A stretch of DNA of 64,000 nt from Glandiceps talaboti (Eukaryota; Hemichordata; Enteropneusta; Spengelidae). Position 1 is the stretch's first letter. Each line of letters begins with the position of its first letter. Position numbers and translations under genes: made by a program. Location: positions 22,004,175-22,068,174 of the forward strand of contig NC_135560.1 of NCBI RefSeq assembly GCF_964340395.1, given 5' to 3'. Positions 38,359 to 51,280 of this stretch are shown one piece after another. The notes under the pieces were generated by a model. It ran no database searches and was not told where the DNA came from. It saw nothing but the letters and a program-made list of their open reading frames with translations.

Positions 38359-39690
38359 ACTCGTCTAAGCACACAGATAATCATCAAAGATCAGATTAAG
38401 CCTCGGCCTTATTTCAAACCTTGGTGTATAGAAAAAATAAGGGCGATTTTACACATAAGACAGTGAAAATATTTCATTATACATCAACAATGTCATGGAC
38501 TATTCGTATATGTTATCAATAAGACGTACAATATATTTGCATTCAGATTTGATTTCTTATGGAAATTATAAGTATACAGTACTTGTTTGTATGCTGTGTG
38601 TTTAATTTCGTCATCTGTAACATGATATTGCAAGAGAATGTAACAATAACTCCCATGTAATGTGTCATAACATATAGTATGATTTTAAATTAAATATATA
38701 ATTGTCCAATAACTAAATCTACATTTCTTTCCTAATATTGACTTCATAGCGTTTACCTACACAGTTCATCTTTTGATGAGGTCAAATTCCTAAGCTGAAT
38801 CTATGCTATGGATTTTAGAAAAGAATTTGATATGGACGCCTTATAAGCTTCAACGACATTTTACAACTTGTTATACTGTATTCTGTTCTTTTAATGTAAT
38901 TATGTAATGTCATACATACTGACCTGTGTCATAAAGACAACAGTAAACCTCTTCATATTTAACCTTTCCCCCTTCTTTTATCTATGGCATATTTTTATTG
39001 TTCCATTATGGAAAAGTCTTGTGTGTGGAATTAGAATGCTACAGTGCCAGTGAAGAGAACATTAGAATTCTTTTATCACTCGTCTGTGCTCACTTAATAT
39101 TGCAGGTCTCAGCTGGTAGAGAGTGTACTATTCCGCCAAGGTGCACACTTAGAATTTGTTATTTTGAATAAACGCAAATGGCTTCCCATCCCTAAATCAC
39201 ATATGGTGCTTTACAATTAACTACTGATCACACATTAACAGTCTACGGGCATATCATGATGATAGCTGGAAGAGTCAAGTGACAATGTGAATATAGAGTA
39301 GTTGTTTCCAAAATCGCTGCTTGGAAACTTGAATAGAACACATCCTCGCTAGTTTGGATTTTCATCTATAAAGGACATAGACCACATTTTTTTTCTGTGA
39401 CATTCTTTTTCAATTAATTAATTAGTTCTGTTATAATACTAACTACAACATGTTTACCTTAAAATTGTTACTGTTAACCTTAAATCTTTCACATAGCAGT
39501 TTAGGAAAATTGAATTACTGATTTCATGAAAAGTAATGTTTCGGTGCACCCAAATATTGCCGTTGACATCAGAGTCGCAGAGCAAATATTTATGAATAAA
39601 CTTGCTAATTAGATATGGAGAAATTGTACCGATTTTATGACAAAAAGTGGTCACACCTATGAACACACTTCATTTGAAATGTTTTTTTAT

Positions 39691-39756
<66 letters not shown>

Positions 39757-39816
39757 TGTTGTTGTTTTTGTTGTTGTTTTTGTTGTTGTTTTTGTTGTTG
39801 TTGTTGTTGTTGTTGT
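39691..39816 (+). repeat. (AAT)n-(GTT)n microsatellite
   Basis: About 66 bases of AAT repeat pass into GTT repeat with TTTTT interruptions. Poly-Asn, poly-Ile and poly-Tyr frames are artefacts. Confidence 0.97.
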
Positions 39817-41319
39817 CACACATAAACGGAGAGTAATGAAAACAACAACTGGGATAGAAAGTCACTCTCGTAATACGTCGTTTTGAAAATACCTCAAGTA
39901 GAAGGACATACGACATCTCGTCGTGAGAGTAAATGCGAACGCTAGCAAAAACCATCTCCAAACCAAAGGTGTCTTCGGGGGTAGGCTTATCCTCTTGAAT
40001 ATTTTGTCTGTATTAGTTTTAGTGTTCATGTTTTGCATGTGAGCGCACGTCATGACTCATTTAGTAGCAATTAGTATAACTAATAAACGTTCTCTCCCAC
40101 CCCATCCCATCCCGTCACACGTACGTTCTAAGTGTAAAAGCAGTACAGTACCTACTAAACTAACTTCAGAGTCGAGGACGGAGTTGACTTTGGTAGAACG
40201 TCGTGAAAGTGGAGATGATATTTCAGCATTTCCCCATCACGTGCAAGTGTTTTCAAACATGAAGCTGTAGTCACCGCTTCACGCTATTTAAGATTTACTA
40301 ACACAGTGGCAGCATCTTTCAACGTAGATTGTTATCTTGAGTAGATAACATCTTCTCACCTAACTTGATACTCTTTCTGGTGAAAAGAAGTGTCAGATAT
40401 GATATCAAGATAGCCGTATTATCACCTTAACAAGGCATCTATTATTCATGCATTGTATTTGCACTTAGCCTAGTTACTATTTTCCTCATTACGAATGTTA
40501 TCATTTAAATGACGGTACGTGGTATGATCTGAAAGCGTGTTTTATTTACCGCAATTATCAGATTTTACTTTATTGGGATAATTTGTACATCGACAATGGA
40601 GACTACTCAAATCGTTATTTGTGGTGATAGATTGTAGACATCAATTAATCAGATTGGTTACTAAATATATCCAAATGTCCTCTCTAGATAATTGTTGAAT
40701 GTAGTTTTCAAAATGCGTTTTCGTTTTATGCATCAAAGATTTGGTTACTTGTCGGCCTATCACATTGCATTGTGTTATTTCCATTCAGAGTCAATTTAAC
40801 TTGGATACGTTAAATTAATGTCAAGCAATTGATCAATTACCATAAACTTGTCTGTACAGTGCAAATTCTATCAGATGGAATTGTCGCTTGCGATTATTAT
40901 ACATACATTTATGCATTAGAAAGTTTATTGAATTTTGACTTGTATCTTAATGTGTTTATGTTACCAGGTATGAACGAACCTCAAAATCAAAGAATTCCCT
41001 TGCGAGTCGTATTTGAATGTGTTCATCTAAAGATGACAATATTCATTTGTAATCGCACATGCGCAGTTTTGAAACGATATTTGCATCGTTAGTTTAACGT
41101 CAGTGTATGCCAAAACTTTGACCATTTCACAATGGGTTTCTAGAGCAGAAGTCTGAGTAGAGATTATTTCTGAGACTTCTACTAGCCGACAGTTATAGAT
41201 ATCTTGATTGATAACGTTGTGATCAGAGGGTCCCATACCAGATTGCCATCAACGATCACGAAAATATCATTTTAACAAAAGAATATTCCGGGTTAAGTCA
41301 TTCGGGATTTCAACGGTTC

Positions 41320-41482
41320 ATGATGTTAACAGCAACAATTACCGTTCTGATTTTATTGATAACCTGCAGTTTGACGGAGGAGAAAGAGCCTTCTCATGAT
41401 GCTCACGATATGAAATCTACAACGTTCTTCTTAGATGTGCTGTTGGAGAAATATGACAGACGTTTGCGACCCAACTTTGACG
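41320..41482 (+). CDS. Glycine-receptor-like Cys-loop chloride channel subunit, exon 1 of 8
   Basis: This is the first exon of a complete gene (41320-55498) whose eight exons join to 1266 nt, or 421 residues, the normal length of a glycine receptor subunit. The product is a plasma-membrane pentameric ligand-gated anion channel subunit for fast inhibitory signalling. Exon 1 encodes residues 1-54 plus one base. Two adjacent Met codons are followed by a hydrophobic signal peptide (core ITVLILLITCSL), an acidic linker (TEEKEPSHDAHD), and the N-terminal helix with LLEKYDRRLRPNF, the family's hallmark before the first beta strand. It ends at GACG|GTAAGT, phase 1. The first ATG is taken; the second, one codon later, is equivalent. 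Binding residues seen in later exons argue for glycine or a related amino acid as ligand. The exact position within the GlyR/GABA-A tree needs an alignment. Confidence 0.9.
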
Positions 41483-41702
41483 GTAAGTTGAGTCTATGAA
41501 TGTTCAGATTGTATTTATTGTGCAACTCGTTACGTTGTTCCAGTTTTTATCATGAATTTAACGGAGTCTTCATCTATCACAGAAGAAGTCAATATATTGG
41601 AACATGTAGTTTTGTGGTTAAAAGATAAATATTTATGACAGATTGATTTTCCCGCAAAAGTAGTTCATTTAATCTAGTACGTAATCCAGAAATTTCACCT
41701 TT

Positions 41703-42370
41703 ACGTTTGAACAATGCATCTACTGTCGTTTGAACAATGCATCTACTGTCGTTTGAACAATGCATCTACTGTCGTTTGAACAATGAATCTATTGTCGTTC
41801 GAACAATGTATCTACTGTTGTTTGAACAATGTATCTACTGTCGTTTGAACAATGCATCTATTGTCGTTTGAACAATGCATCTACTGTCGTTTGAACAATA
41901 TATCTATTGTCGTTTTGAACAATGTATCTATTGTCGTTTGAACAATGTATCTGCTGTCGTTTGAACAATACATCTACTGTCGTTTGAACAATGTATCTAT
42001 TGTCGTTTGAACAATGTATCTACTGTCGTTTGAACAATGTATCTATTGTCGTTTGAACAATGCATCTACTGTCGTTTGAACAATGCAACTACTGTCGTTT
42101 GAACAATGCAACTACTGTCGTTTGAACAATGTATCTACTGTCGTTTGAACAATGCATCTATTGTCGTTTGAACAATGCATCTACTGTCGTTTTGAACAAT
42201 GTATCTATTGTCGTTTGAACAATGTATCTGCTGTCGTTTGAACAATGTATCTACTGTCGTTTGAACAATGTATCTATTGTCGTTTGAACAATGTATCTGC
42301 TGTCGTTTGAACAATGTATCTACTGTCGTTTGAACAATGCATCTACTGTCGTTTGAACATTGTATCTACA
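41703..42370 (+). repeat. 23-bp minisatellite, 29 units, in intron 1
   Basis: Consensus GTCGTTTGAACAATGTATCT followed by ACT. I count 29 units, with variation mainly at four positions and occasional 24-bp units with an extra T. The line 41821-41880 is identical to 42121-42180, exactly 300 bases later, showing a higher-order duplication of 13 units. There is no unit-spacer architecture, so it is not a CRISPR array. Confidence 0.97.
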
Positions 42371-42535
42371 GTATATTTCCAGAGTTCGTTGCTTCTGTGT
42401 TATGAAATAACTTCACTCTTTTGAATAACAATCGTACACAACTGGATTTATGAAGTAGTAAATGTATTAATTTGAAATCGAAATTGTCGCTGAAATACGA
42501 TGACAAAACAGTGACGTAATCACTTTATTTTTAAG

Positions 42536-42603
42536 GTCCGCCAACGGATATTTTTGTTGATATTCACATCAGCAGATTTGACAGTATTAAAGAAGTAACG
42601 ATG
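42536..42603 (+). CDS. Glycine-receptor-like subunit, exon 2
   Basis: 68 nt, phase 1 in and phase 0 out, bounded by TTTTTAAG and ATG|GTAAGT. It encodes residues 55-77 (G-PPTDIFVDIHISRFDSIKEVTM), the first extracellular beta strand, closely following the family pattern GPPV.V....I.SI..I.E..M. A 68-nt exon at this place is what I recall for vertebrate GABA-A and glycine receptor genes. Confidence 0.9.
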
Positions 42604-43379
42604 GTAAGTAGAATATCAAGTTTTATACTAGGCAAGCCCTTTCAGAAAATACAACTGGCGCCATACTTCCTTGATGATTTTGACTTCTAATATCTAGGTT
42701 GTACCATCATTAGGGCTCTTCAGATTGATGGATAAAGTCATGGTATCTTCGTCCCTTGAGAGCTGCACGTGAGGTTAACTTAAACAGACTGCCTGACGTA
42801 TTAATTAAACGTATGGTGGATTCCATTAGGTTCACCAGAGGCTGCTTTATAACCTACAATTTGATAAGTCACATAAAGTAATTGACTGTAACATATCAAA
42901 ACCATTACCATTGTCATTGTCAATACCGAAAACCAAAGACAAGTAAGAAAATTGCTTGTCTGTGCGAAAACTTTTTGTGCTATCTTACACATTCTCCAAT
43001 TGATCTTTAAGATTAATTCTATTTAATCACGTGAGTTATCTTGCATTGTTACTCACTTCCTGATTATCGTCTGATTAAACTTTGCCGTCATCGGAGAGAA
43101 ATGATGTGATAGTACAAAATCTAAGTTTAGATACCATTACAATTTAAGAGCACAATTAATGTCGAGAGTCACCATTTCAGTTTTCTAAAATTTAAAGTGG
43201 AAGATAATTGTTCAATACTTTGTTTCTTGCTGGTTTCGAACCACTGAATATTCTTTGGAAGTGGGCCGACTGGTGCTTCCTAATAATTCACACAATCCTA
43301 CACGTCACCTTTATGCTTACATGACGATGTAAGTTAACAACCTACACATTTTAAAGTCTTTGGGAGCAAAACGGAAAGG

Positions 43380-43380
<1 letters not shown>

Positions 43381-43467
<87 letters not shown>

Positions 43468-43476
43468 CAGACAGAC
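43381..43476 (+). repeat. (GACA)n microsatellite in intron 2
   Basis: About 96 bases of nearly perfect GACA repeat. Confidence 0.98.
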
Positions 43477-43921
43477 TAAAAGTGCGAAGTGGGGAAACCC
43501 TTCGGCAGTGGGTATACTAAAGGCACCATTACAAAATATCAGAAAGCAAAGTACGACGTTTTAAAAGGGTATGGATATCGTCCTGATATGACCTAAAGCT
43601 ACAGCCAATCACCACCCTCTATGTTTTCTGCAATTATTAAATCGACATTGATTTGCCAAGAAGGTGAATTTAGCTAATATTGTGAACCTGTGGCGTTCAC
43701 TTTGTACATCATCATATATTCCTAAACATAAACTAGGGGTGATAATCCCATGGTTTAAACTTATTAGCTTTAAGTTATTAAAAATGAGAATGTATGATAA
43801 TAGCTCAATTAGTGTTGACGATTTGACTCTGGGATGTCGCCCATATGGCATTCTTATTTGACCTTTAGCAATCGTTGCTACCATCATTTAATACCAAGTC
43901 ATGAGTCCAACTCAATAACCG

Positions 43922-43978
43922 TTGTTGTTATTATTATTATTATTATTGTTGTTGTTGTTGTTGTTGATGATGATGATA

Positions 43979-44010
<32 letters not shown>
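43922..44010 (+). repeat. Compound trinucleotide microsatellite in intron 2
   Basis: Blocks of TTA, GTT and then GATGAT repeats, all keeping a 3-base period. The Val/Ile/Asp frame over it is an artefact. Confidence 0.97.
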
Positions 44011-44969
44011 ACAATGAGAGTACTATTTAACTGGATATTTTCATTGATGTTAGTTTCCTTAACATAAAACCTATTTTTTGCGAAAAGAATCTGAATCGCA
44101 TAGCAGCGCTAGATTTTGATAAAATATGCTGTGCCGCATCAAATGAAACGGACACTGTCCAAATGGGCTATAGGAATAAGTTCATCCACATAAGCGTCTG
44201 TCTATGCCCCCATCTATTCACAACTAATGTCTGAGCCCTGTCTTGGCTGATATTCTTTAGACTTAGCAAACTTCAAAATGAATTTTCATGCAAACAGAAT
44301 GGGCAAATGTCGGCTATTTTTGCACCAAACTTCACAATTTGTACGTTTTTGAGAGAATTCATAAAATATCATGAAAAAAATTTATGGTCAAAGTCTGCGA
44401 TTCGATTTTCAATGTCAAATGTTCTCCAAATCTAAGGTCTGGTTTTTTCTTATCAGCTAAATTTAATCCATATAATGTAAAGTCTGACTGTATTATGAAA
44501 GCCTAGTTTTTATGAAGTACAGGATGGGTGGGACCTCAAGTGGGGGAAAGGAAAGAACACGACCATACACAATAGGTCACATGTTTAACTCGAACAGGTC
44601 TTAGTAACGTAAAAGTAAAATGTAATGTTTGTACAACAAAACTGCTAGTTGACTAAATCTAAGAACTAGAATATGTAATTTCACAGAGTTCGACATAAGT
44701 CTGGATCTCTTTGTCTTGTGTTAAATCACGAACTTTTAACTGTCAGTCAGTAGATATCGCACAAAACACAAATCGTAGACTTTTCACACAGTTGAAATGT
44801 TCTGTCCCACACACGGTTCACAATCGAGATACTATGTTTAGCTTGTAAATGTTAGCAAGGTGTTCAGAATTTCTCCATACTGGATTCCTGTAGCATAGCA
44901 CAGCCAAGTCGTATGTTCATCACAGCAAGAGCAGGCATTGCAGTTGTAACAGATGATATAAACAATTTT

Positions 44970-45236
44970 GATTCCTGACACCGTTGATCTGAATGATGAA
45001 TTAATTATACTGTCATTGAATACATTAATTCCATTGTATAATTAATTAGTTTGTATTTGATTCCTGACATAGTTGATCTGAACTATGAATCAATTATACT
45101 GTCATTGAATACATTAATTCCATTGTATAATTAATTAGTTTGTATTTGATTCTTGATACAGTTGAACTGAATTATGGATTAATTATACTGCCACTGAATA
45201 CATTAATCCCATTGAATAATTGATTAACTTTATTGA
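44970..45236 (+). repeat. 89-bp tandem triplication in intron 2
   Basis: Units start at 44970, 45059 and 45148 with GATTC(C/T)TGA, each followed by GTTGA.CTGAA, CAATTATACTG..A.TGAA or a close variant, TACATTAAT, CCATTG and ATAATT. The first two are nearly identical and the third is more diverged. Confidence 0.92.
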
Positions 45237-46067
45237 ATTTTGTAATTCCTGATTTCGGAGTTGAATCGTACAAGTTACTGACTTTAAATCATTAGGATAC
45301 ATTGATACTTAACCTCTGATTTTGAGTACCTTGATTGGTGAATGAAGACTTTAGAACAATAATAGAATCTAGATTGAATTTATAGAGTGTTACGTTGGAA
45401 TATCCCGAGTTTCCTACAAGTATTTCATTGAAGCGTTGCATTCTAAATTGAGATTTTGAGAAGCCGGTATCCTACCTCGACGAGACTCAGAATTCATTGG
45501 AAATTAATTTAAGTAGATGTTAGAATTTATTGTATTTAACTGAAGTATATGAATATTGAACTATTTATATACTTGGCATAAGTCATTAATCCATCAAAGC
45601 ATACTGTCCAGATCGATTACGATTAATTGATAACACTTATTGTATTTATTAGATGTTTGATGTATGTAATTGTATGTATTGAGTATTTGTTTATGTATTC
45701 GTATCTCTTGTGCAGATTGTAAATATAGATGTGAACATTGCAAACTCAGACTTTGTGTGGTTGTCGTTTCTTCATAACTGTACACTTAACACTTGCATCC
45801 CAAACAAAGCCAACGGCGACACCTCATGCCCCAATATAAATTATTATATGCAACTGGTACTTGTTCATAGCTGGGCAACAGGAAATTGGTTACACAGTCC
45901 ATAACTGGCCACATTGTCCATTTTATAGTATATGCAAATTCCGATTACTTGCTTCCCACCAACTCAGCCAATTGGTAGTCTATTATGCAAATTTACTACT
46001 AACCGATTTACATACAAAGTAAGCACTCACTCGTTTACATATAAACGAATGTCCATCCTACAGTTTC

Positions 46068-46068
46068 G

Positions 46069-46108
<40 letters not shown>
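46068..46108 (+). repeat. (GTT)n microsatellite in intron 2
   Basis: About 40 bases of pure GTT repeat. Confidence 0.97.
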
Positions 46109-48477
46109 GATGTAAACAATACGTATAGCTTTGCTGGCAATTTTGCTTTATTCGCTATTCCAAACTTTTGTACTTTTCAAGATCTAATGACTCAATCTAA
46201 AATTCGCTTGCTGGATAGTATACATCGATAGACCGAGATAATGGCTGGTAAGTTGCATGCACATCGACAGTTACATTTGTATATGACATCAACCCACGCA
46301 ATATGTAAAATATGCAGGGTATCCTTAGGCAGGTTTCTTAAAACAATAATTTGTCTACTAGCGGGACATTCAATACTCAAAGTAAAATCCTTCCTGCGGG
46401 CATGGTTACCGTTAGTAATCCCCCTTGGGTGACATGAACGAAATACTAGCAACAGGGATCATATGAAAGTTGGAATATCGTACACGTAAAAGTCAGGGGA
46501 ACTGATCCCATATGTCGGAAGAATGATAGTGTCAGGAGGAGAGGAACGGTGATAGAATAGGTAGTTTATTGTAACCCGATGAGTAAAGACGTGCTAGCAC
46601 AGAAGATGTCATGCAGATTTGAAAAACTAAAAAAAGGAATAAATAAACATCTACCGAACCCCTTCGAGATTACAAGTCATCTTTTCCAAAATAAATTAGT
46701 ATTATAATGAGGTTTAATGACAAATGGCAGAAGAAAAACACTGCAATAGCTGAGTCATTACAGAATAGCAGAGCCACAACAGACACTGTTTTGTAAAACA
46801 GAACCATACTGTTGTCACCGACAGTGTGTTACACTTGCACTACCATGATATAGTCGGTGTTTTGCAGCAAGCAGATATCGCTATAATGAATATTGAAGAA
46901 TACAGAATACTGTGTACGCTTGTTGTATTGGAAATGAACCGATTCAATTGTACTGCCTGGTTTCCTTTTCATTGAATATGAAATAAACGTTACCACCAAG
47001 ACCTTTTTAAAGGTGATTCAAAATGTTTACTTTTAGTACATTTTGATAGACAATAGGCTCGTGTAATGTATTGTATACAGAATACAGAGTGTTCCTCCCT
47101 ATAGCTACTCATTGCTGAAAACACTGCCTCTAAAAATAATGACTATGTCATCACGATAGCTTGGGACTCGTTTATTTTACTGTGCTTAATACAACTGTAC
47201 ACACATCTTTATGTTCGGTGCAAGACTGCTTGCGCAAGTTAATCCCAACCTTCTGAAACAAACTGAAGAAAAGGGCACGAGGAATGATCTCCATCGCAAA
47301 TCAACCATTTCATCTACTACAAAATAGTGTCGGCCATATTTGATTTATGCAAATTAAGCATTGTTCCACCACTTGGATTTTGGAGGGTTTTTGATATGTT
47401 ATTATGTAGACATTTCTGAGATATGTGGTGAAAAAATAAATTCTGTTGCAATTAGTGACGGGTTGACCCATTTGTTTGGCATAAAATGACTGGACTGCAC
47501 GGTACGGTAGAGGAAGAACTCGCAAAGGTATTAAACAATTCTTGTCTATAAAGATGTATGCTATATCCTTGAATTCACAACATTCCCAAAGGTGATTTTC
47601 CATATCACTTTACAGCTGCACTAATTGCAGTTGGAACGGTTGTAAAACTGTAACGTGTTGTTAAAAAATGTCTTACTTATGATATTGTACCTCCTAAACA
47701 TATTGAATAACGTATTGGTAAACATATTTGTGTAGCAGTACACACACAGTATTTTGCAATATCCAATCAAATTGATTGTGGGTCCGCACCCCAATGATTC
47801 AAACTTATTATTACACTACGTATAGATTAAATAGACCTCAAATTACTATGACTTAGACAATTTTCAGTGAATATCATCTTGTTGATTGTCTGACCGAAAA
47901 TGTGATACCGCAGTTACAGCTAGTGTAGGTTTACATTGAAGAAGAAATGCTAGTAATACAATTTGTGTAGTTCAATCAACCAAATAAAAATACATCTCAA
48001 GTAATCAGCGAAGCATGAAAACACTTTTACACTTTGTAGTTTACAGATTATTCCATGCCACATAACAAGTACTTGGTTTGTGTAGTCAATGACTCAATTT
48101 TCAACAATCATTTAAAGTGTTCTGTACGATTACATTAATTTTACATGTGTTTTTACTCAAACATGTTTAGACAGGAAAGTGAAAGCGCCCGTTCCACTCT
48201 CAGTCGGAGTGGTAAAAGTTTCCGCTTGCTCGTCCATATTAACCACTTTCCCATTTCTCTCTCGTACCATCAAAGTACCAGTCTCCTTCTAATTAAATGC
48301 TGGCCACTGCTTTCTCTCTCTCCTCCATTTAAGTGAGTACAGTAATAAGTTAGAGATCTAAAATGAAGTTTATCTCATCTTTTCAAATGTGGAGTTGTAA
48401 ATTATTGAGAAAGGCCACACTATCCTATTCACGTGAAAGGTGTCATGAGTAATTTCTTTAACTTTTATTGTATGCAG
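46109..48477 (+). other. Rest of intron 2, no exon seen
   Basis: Intron 2 spans 42604-48477. The protein reads without a gap from exon 2 to exon 3, so no missing exon is expected here. No other gene is supported on either strand. Confidence 0.55.
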
Positions 48478-48698
48478 GACTTCGGAATGACTATTTTTCT
48501 ACGTATGCGTTGGAATGATCCTCGTCTCAGATTCAACAAGACATCACAGCACATTCCACCGTCAGCGTTCATGTTGGATAAAATATGGATACCAGATTTG
48601 TTTTTCACAAATGAAAAGGTTGCTTACTTTCACGATGTCACCAGAGACAACATTCTCCTTAGATTCTTTCCAAACGGTGATGTCCTTTACAGTGTTCG
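48478..48698 (+). CDS. Glycine-receptor-like subunit, exon 3
   Basis: 221 nt, phase 0 in and phase 2 out, preceded by TTTTATTGTATGCAG and followed by CG|GTAAGT. It encodes residues 78-150 plus two bases. Features include loop D (F84-L85-R86, matching the glycine-contacting Phe63 and Arg65 of GlyR alpha1), the WNDPRL signature (89-94), the IW.PDLFF.NEK block of loop A (113-124), and loop E residues L147 and S149, with R151 completed across the junction. An N-K-T glycosylation site lies at 97-99. Exon length equals that of the corresponding exon I recall in vertebrate family members. Confidence 0.92.
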
Positions 48699-49394
48699 GT
48701 AAGTTTGACGTTAATTCTGACTTTAATGGGCAGGTCGTACAGCTAACACTGTTACTAGATCTTAATACCGGCCATATTTATATCATGAATCACAAAGAGG
48801 TTCCTGCCGGGGATTCCTGGCTGCAAAATTTAACTCTTTCCTAGGGTTTACGAACACACACACAAAATGGTCCGAACTGCAGTCTGAAGAAGAGACATGG
48901 GGGTGGGAGGGGGGGGTCTAAAAGTTGTTCCATTGCAAGCATATAGTTCAAAACATTGATGTAAAGTAACGTAAAGTCGACAACTTAGTATATTTCGATT
49001 AACCAAAATAAAAATAGCTCTTTTGTGCAAAACATATGATATTTATCCTTATCTTGAACTTCAAGTACAAGGTACAGTGAATTTTTACTTGTTTCTAAAT
49101 CTATTAAACACTGGGATGTCGTTCAAGAGGTCACCATTAATTGCTAATGGATGATTGTCTAGGGAAACGTCATTCTTTTAGATTTGACCTTATATTTCAA
49201 GGTCAGATCGGTTTCGTACATATAGCTGGAGGAATTCAGCTTTGTACACGTATAATTTAATTGAAGTGTATCAAATTCAGCACAACGTGAATAGAACCTG
49301 AGAAACAATTCAGAACACAATCTTAGGATTGAATTAAGGAGTTAGAAGCTTACGTAGGTGGGTAACAATACCTGACACATCATCTATAAAAATG

Positions 49395-49520
49395 TTGGGT
49401 TCTCGTATAGCGCTTTCACAGTCCGTGCTCAAAGCGCTTTACAATTATTACACCTGGCTCGGATCACAACGGCACAACGGCCCTTTAGTTTTCCTCAACT
49501 CCCCGGGGAGCATACAATCT
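49395..49520 (+). repeat. Dispersed repeat fragment in intron 3
   Basis: TATAGCGCTTTCACAGTCCG, then CTCAAAGCGCTTTACAATTA, an ACGGCC block and CCTCAACTCCCCGGGGAGCA form a text recurrent in many marine invertebrate genomes. The parent element is not known to me, and the boundaries are approximate. Confidence 0.5.
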
Positions 49521-49767
49521 ATGTACAAAAGTTACCATGATGAACAAATGACATTTTCTTAAAATAATAATCCACCACTACTGTCAATATTTTGTATCGT
49601 ACTTTAATAGATAATACATATTCAATTTATTACCATTTGCTATTAGTCTTAAAGTTCAATAAATCCTTTCGCTTATTAATATGAATTATGAACCATGTCG
49701 TCACCAAGCATACATCAATGAAGTGAACTATCTGTGTACAATTCACTTTTCGTCTACTAATTTCCAG

Positions 49768-49850
49768 AGTGTCACTGACGCTAGCTTGTCAAATGAAGTT
49801 TGCAAAGTTTCCAATGGATCAACAACATTGCTACATGGAGATGGAGAGTT
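49768..49850 (+). CDS. Glycine-receptor-like subunit, exon 4 (Cys-loop)
   Basis: 83 nt, phase 2 in and phase 1 out, bounded by TTTCCAG and GAGAGTT|GTGAGT. It encodes the end of R151 to S178 plus the first base of Y179. It holds the signature disulfide loop: C158 and C172 separated by exactly 13 residues, with the canonical F-P-M-D (165-168). It ends with MEMES just before loop B, where E177 and S178 match GlyR alpha1 Glu157 and Ser158. Continuing the frame past the donor meets a stop, confirming the splice. Confidence 0.92.
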
Positions 49851-51280
49851 GTGAGTATAGTGATGAATACCACTTTTCATACAATACTAAGCTTCATTAT
49901 ATCTCAGACCACTATTACAATGAAAATATTTTCAGAACACGAAAGTCTGAAAAACATTACTACTGTAATATTTCTTAACTCGAGATACCATTATTGCAGC
50001 TTTATCACGCTTTAAAATATTTAGTGGTGATTTGCTAGTACAACGTTTTCTTCACACAGAAATAATATAACAATGTGTTATGAGGAGCCAAATTTTGGAA
50101 TGTAAAGTTACGATGTTAATGAGATTCTTGTCGCGTCAGCAACACACTGTTTCTGGTGCCACGGTTTTCGACAATATTGTCTTCTTTGGCGAGATTGGGT
50201 CTTGTTCAACATGACTGTTTATCTCTTAGGGATAGCGAATCGCCTTTCCTGTCCACTGTAGAACATGGAAAATAGTTCTGCCTCAATGGCATCACGTTCC
50301 AGTGGTTACAGTTGAAGAATGAAAAGCTCAACCATGTGCAATGTAACAGTAAGAGTTAATTACTTCGATGTAGTTTAACTCTTGTAATTAACCTTGGAGG
50401 GACTACACTGAAATTGACTCTATGTAGATTGTAGATAGGCAGTCATTATTGAGTCAGCCCTTTTTCGTTCAATATAGTTCAAGTTCAAGTGTCTTAGCAA
50501 CTGTGCGTTAAAATGTTTGACAGTTTACATGATGGTACTTACATCATTGTTTACTTACCCGTCATCATGTTTACAGCAGGGACTCCCGCCTCTATTCTGG
50601 ACTGCTCATTATATTAAACGCTTTTTATAAAAGTCGTATGCTGCAGGACAGTGAAAATGGGCTTCGTAAACATATGAGAATTGCTGCTTTAGCAATATCA
50701 GCCTCACTTCTGTTCCCCTTGAAGAGCATAATACCATGAATATATTTTTTGAATCTATGGCATTTATCTATCCTTCTTGACAATTTATTCCATGTATTCA
50801 ATATATGTGATAGATCATGATTTGACTTACATGTAATTTACAACATGTACCGCAATAGTGTTTCTTTTATTATACGGTATTTGGTAGTTTATGTTTGGTG
50901 GTTTGTATATTCTACAATGTCTGCTGTGTTACTTATATCAACATTATGTAATATGATGTCTAACTATCATCCTAAGCTTTGGAACGAGTTTGAAAATGGA
51001 CAATTGGACAGAGAGACGAAATGATGAAAACATCTAAATAATTGAATATACAAAAGCAAAAAGAAATGTTGTATATTTGAATGGAAGAGTGGTACATAAG
51101 GGAATCGGAGAAGATCCTCGATAAGACTTTAATCAGATTTCAGATTTTTCAACGCAGCCTCAGAGACTGGTACATAGCTTCAAGTCACAAATTTTGTTTT
51201 CTGGATAAGTCACGTTGTTTAGTCACATTGACTACGGATATGGTTTCCTTCTTTTAATCACAAATCATTTTTACCTTTAG
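49851..51280 (+). other. Intron 4, nothing else seen
   Basis: AT-rich intron. It includes a small imperfect hairpin around AGAGTTAATTAC and its near inverse (50350-50395). No nested gene is recognised. Confidence 0.5.

Larger units (their letters stand above)
36118..41319. other. 5' flank of the receptor gene, no other gene seen
   Basis: No splice-bounded exon was recognised. Contents include a TATATATAAA stretch at about 37036, the tandem repeats listed separately (37828, 38311, 39691), and open frames without support. No TATA box or obvious initiator is visible immediately upstream of the receptor start at 41320, so the promoter or non-coding first exon cannot be placed. Confidence 0.4.

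Noticed and set aside
41703-42370. Regular 23-bp repeats as a CRISPR-like array
   Set aside because: No unique spacers between repeats, and the location is inside an animal intron; this is a minisatellite.
49851-49978. Read-through of exon 4 past its donor
   Set aside because: The frame continues about 40 codons but loses family similarity at once, while the spliced exon 5 restores it exactly.
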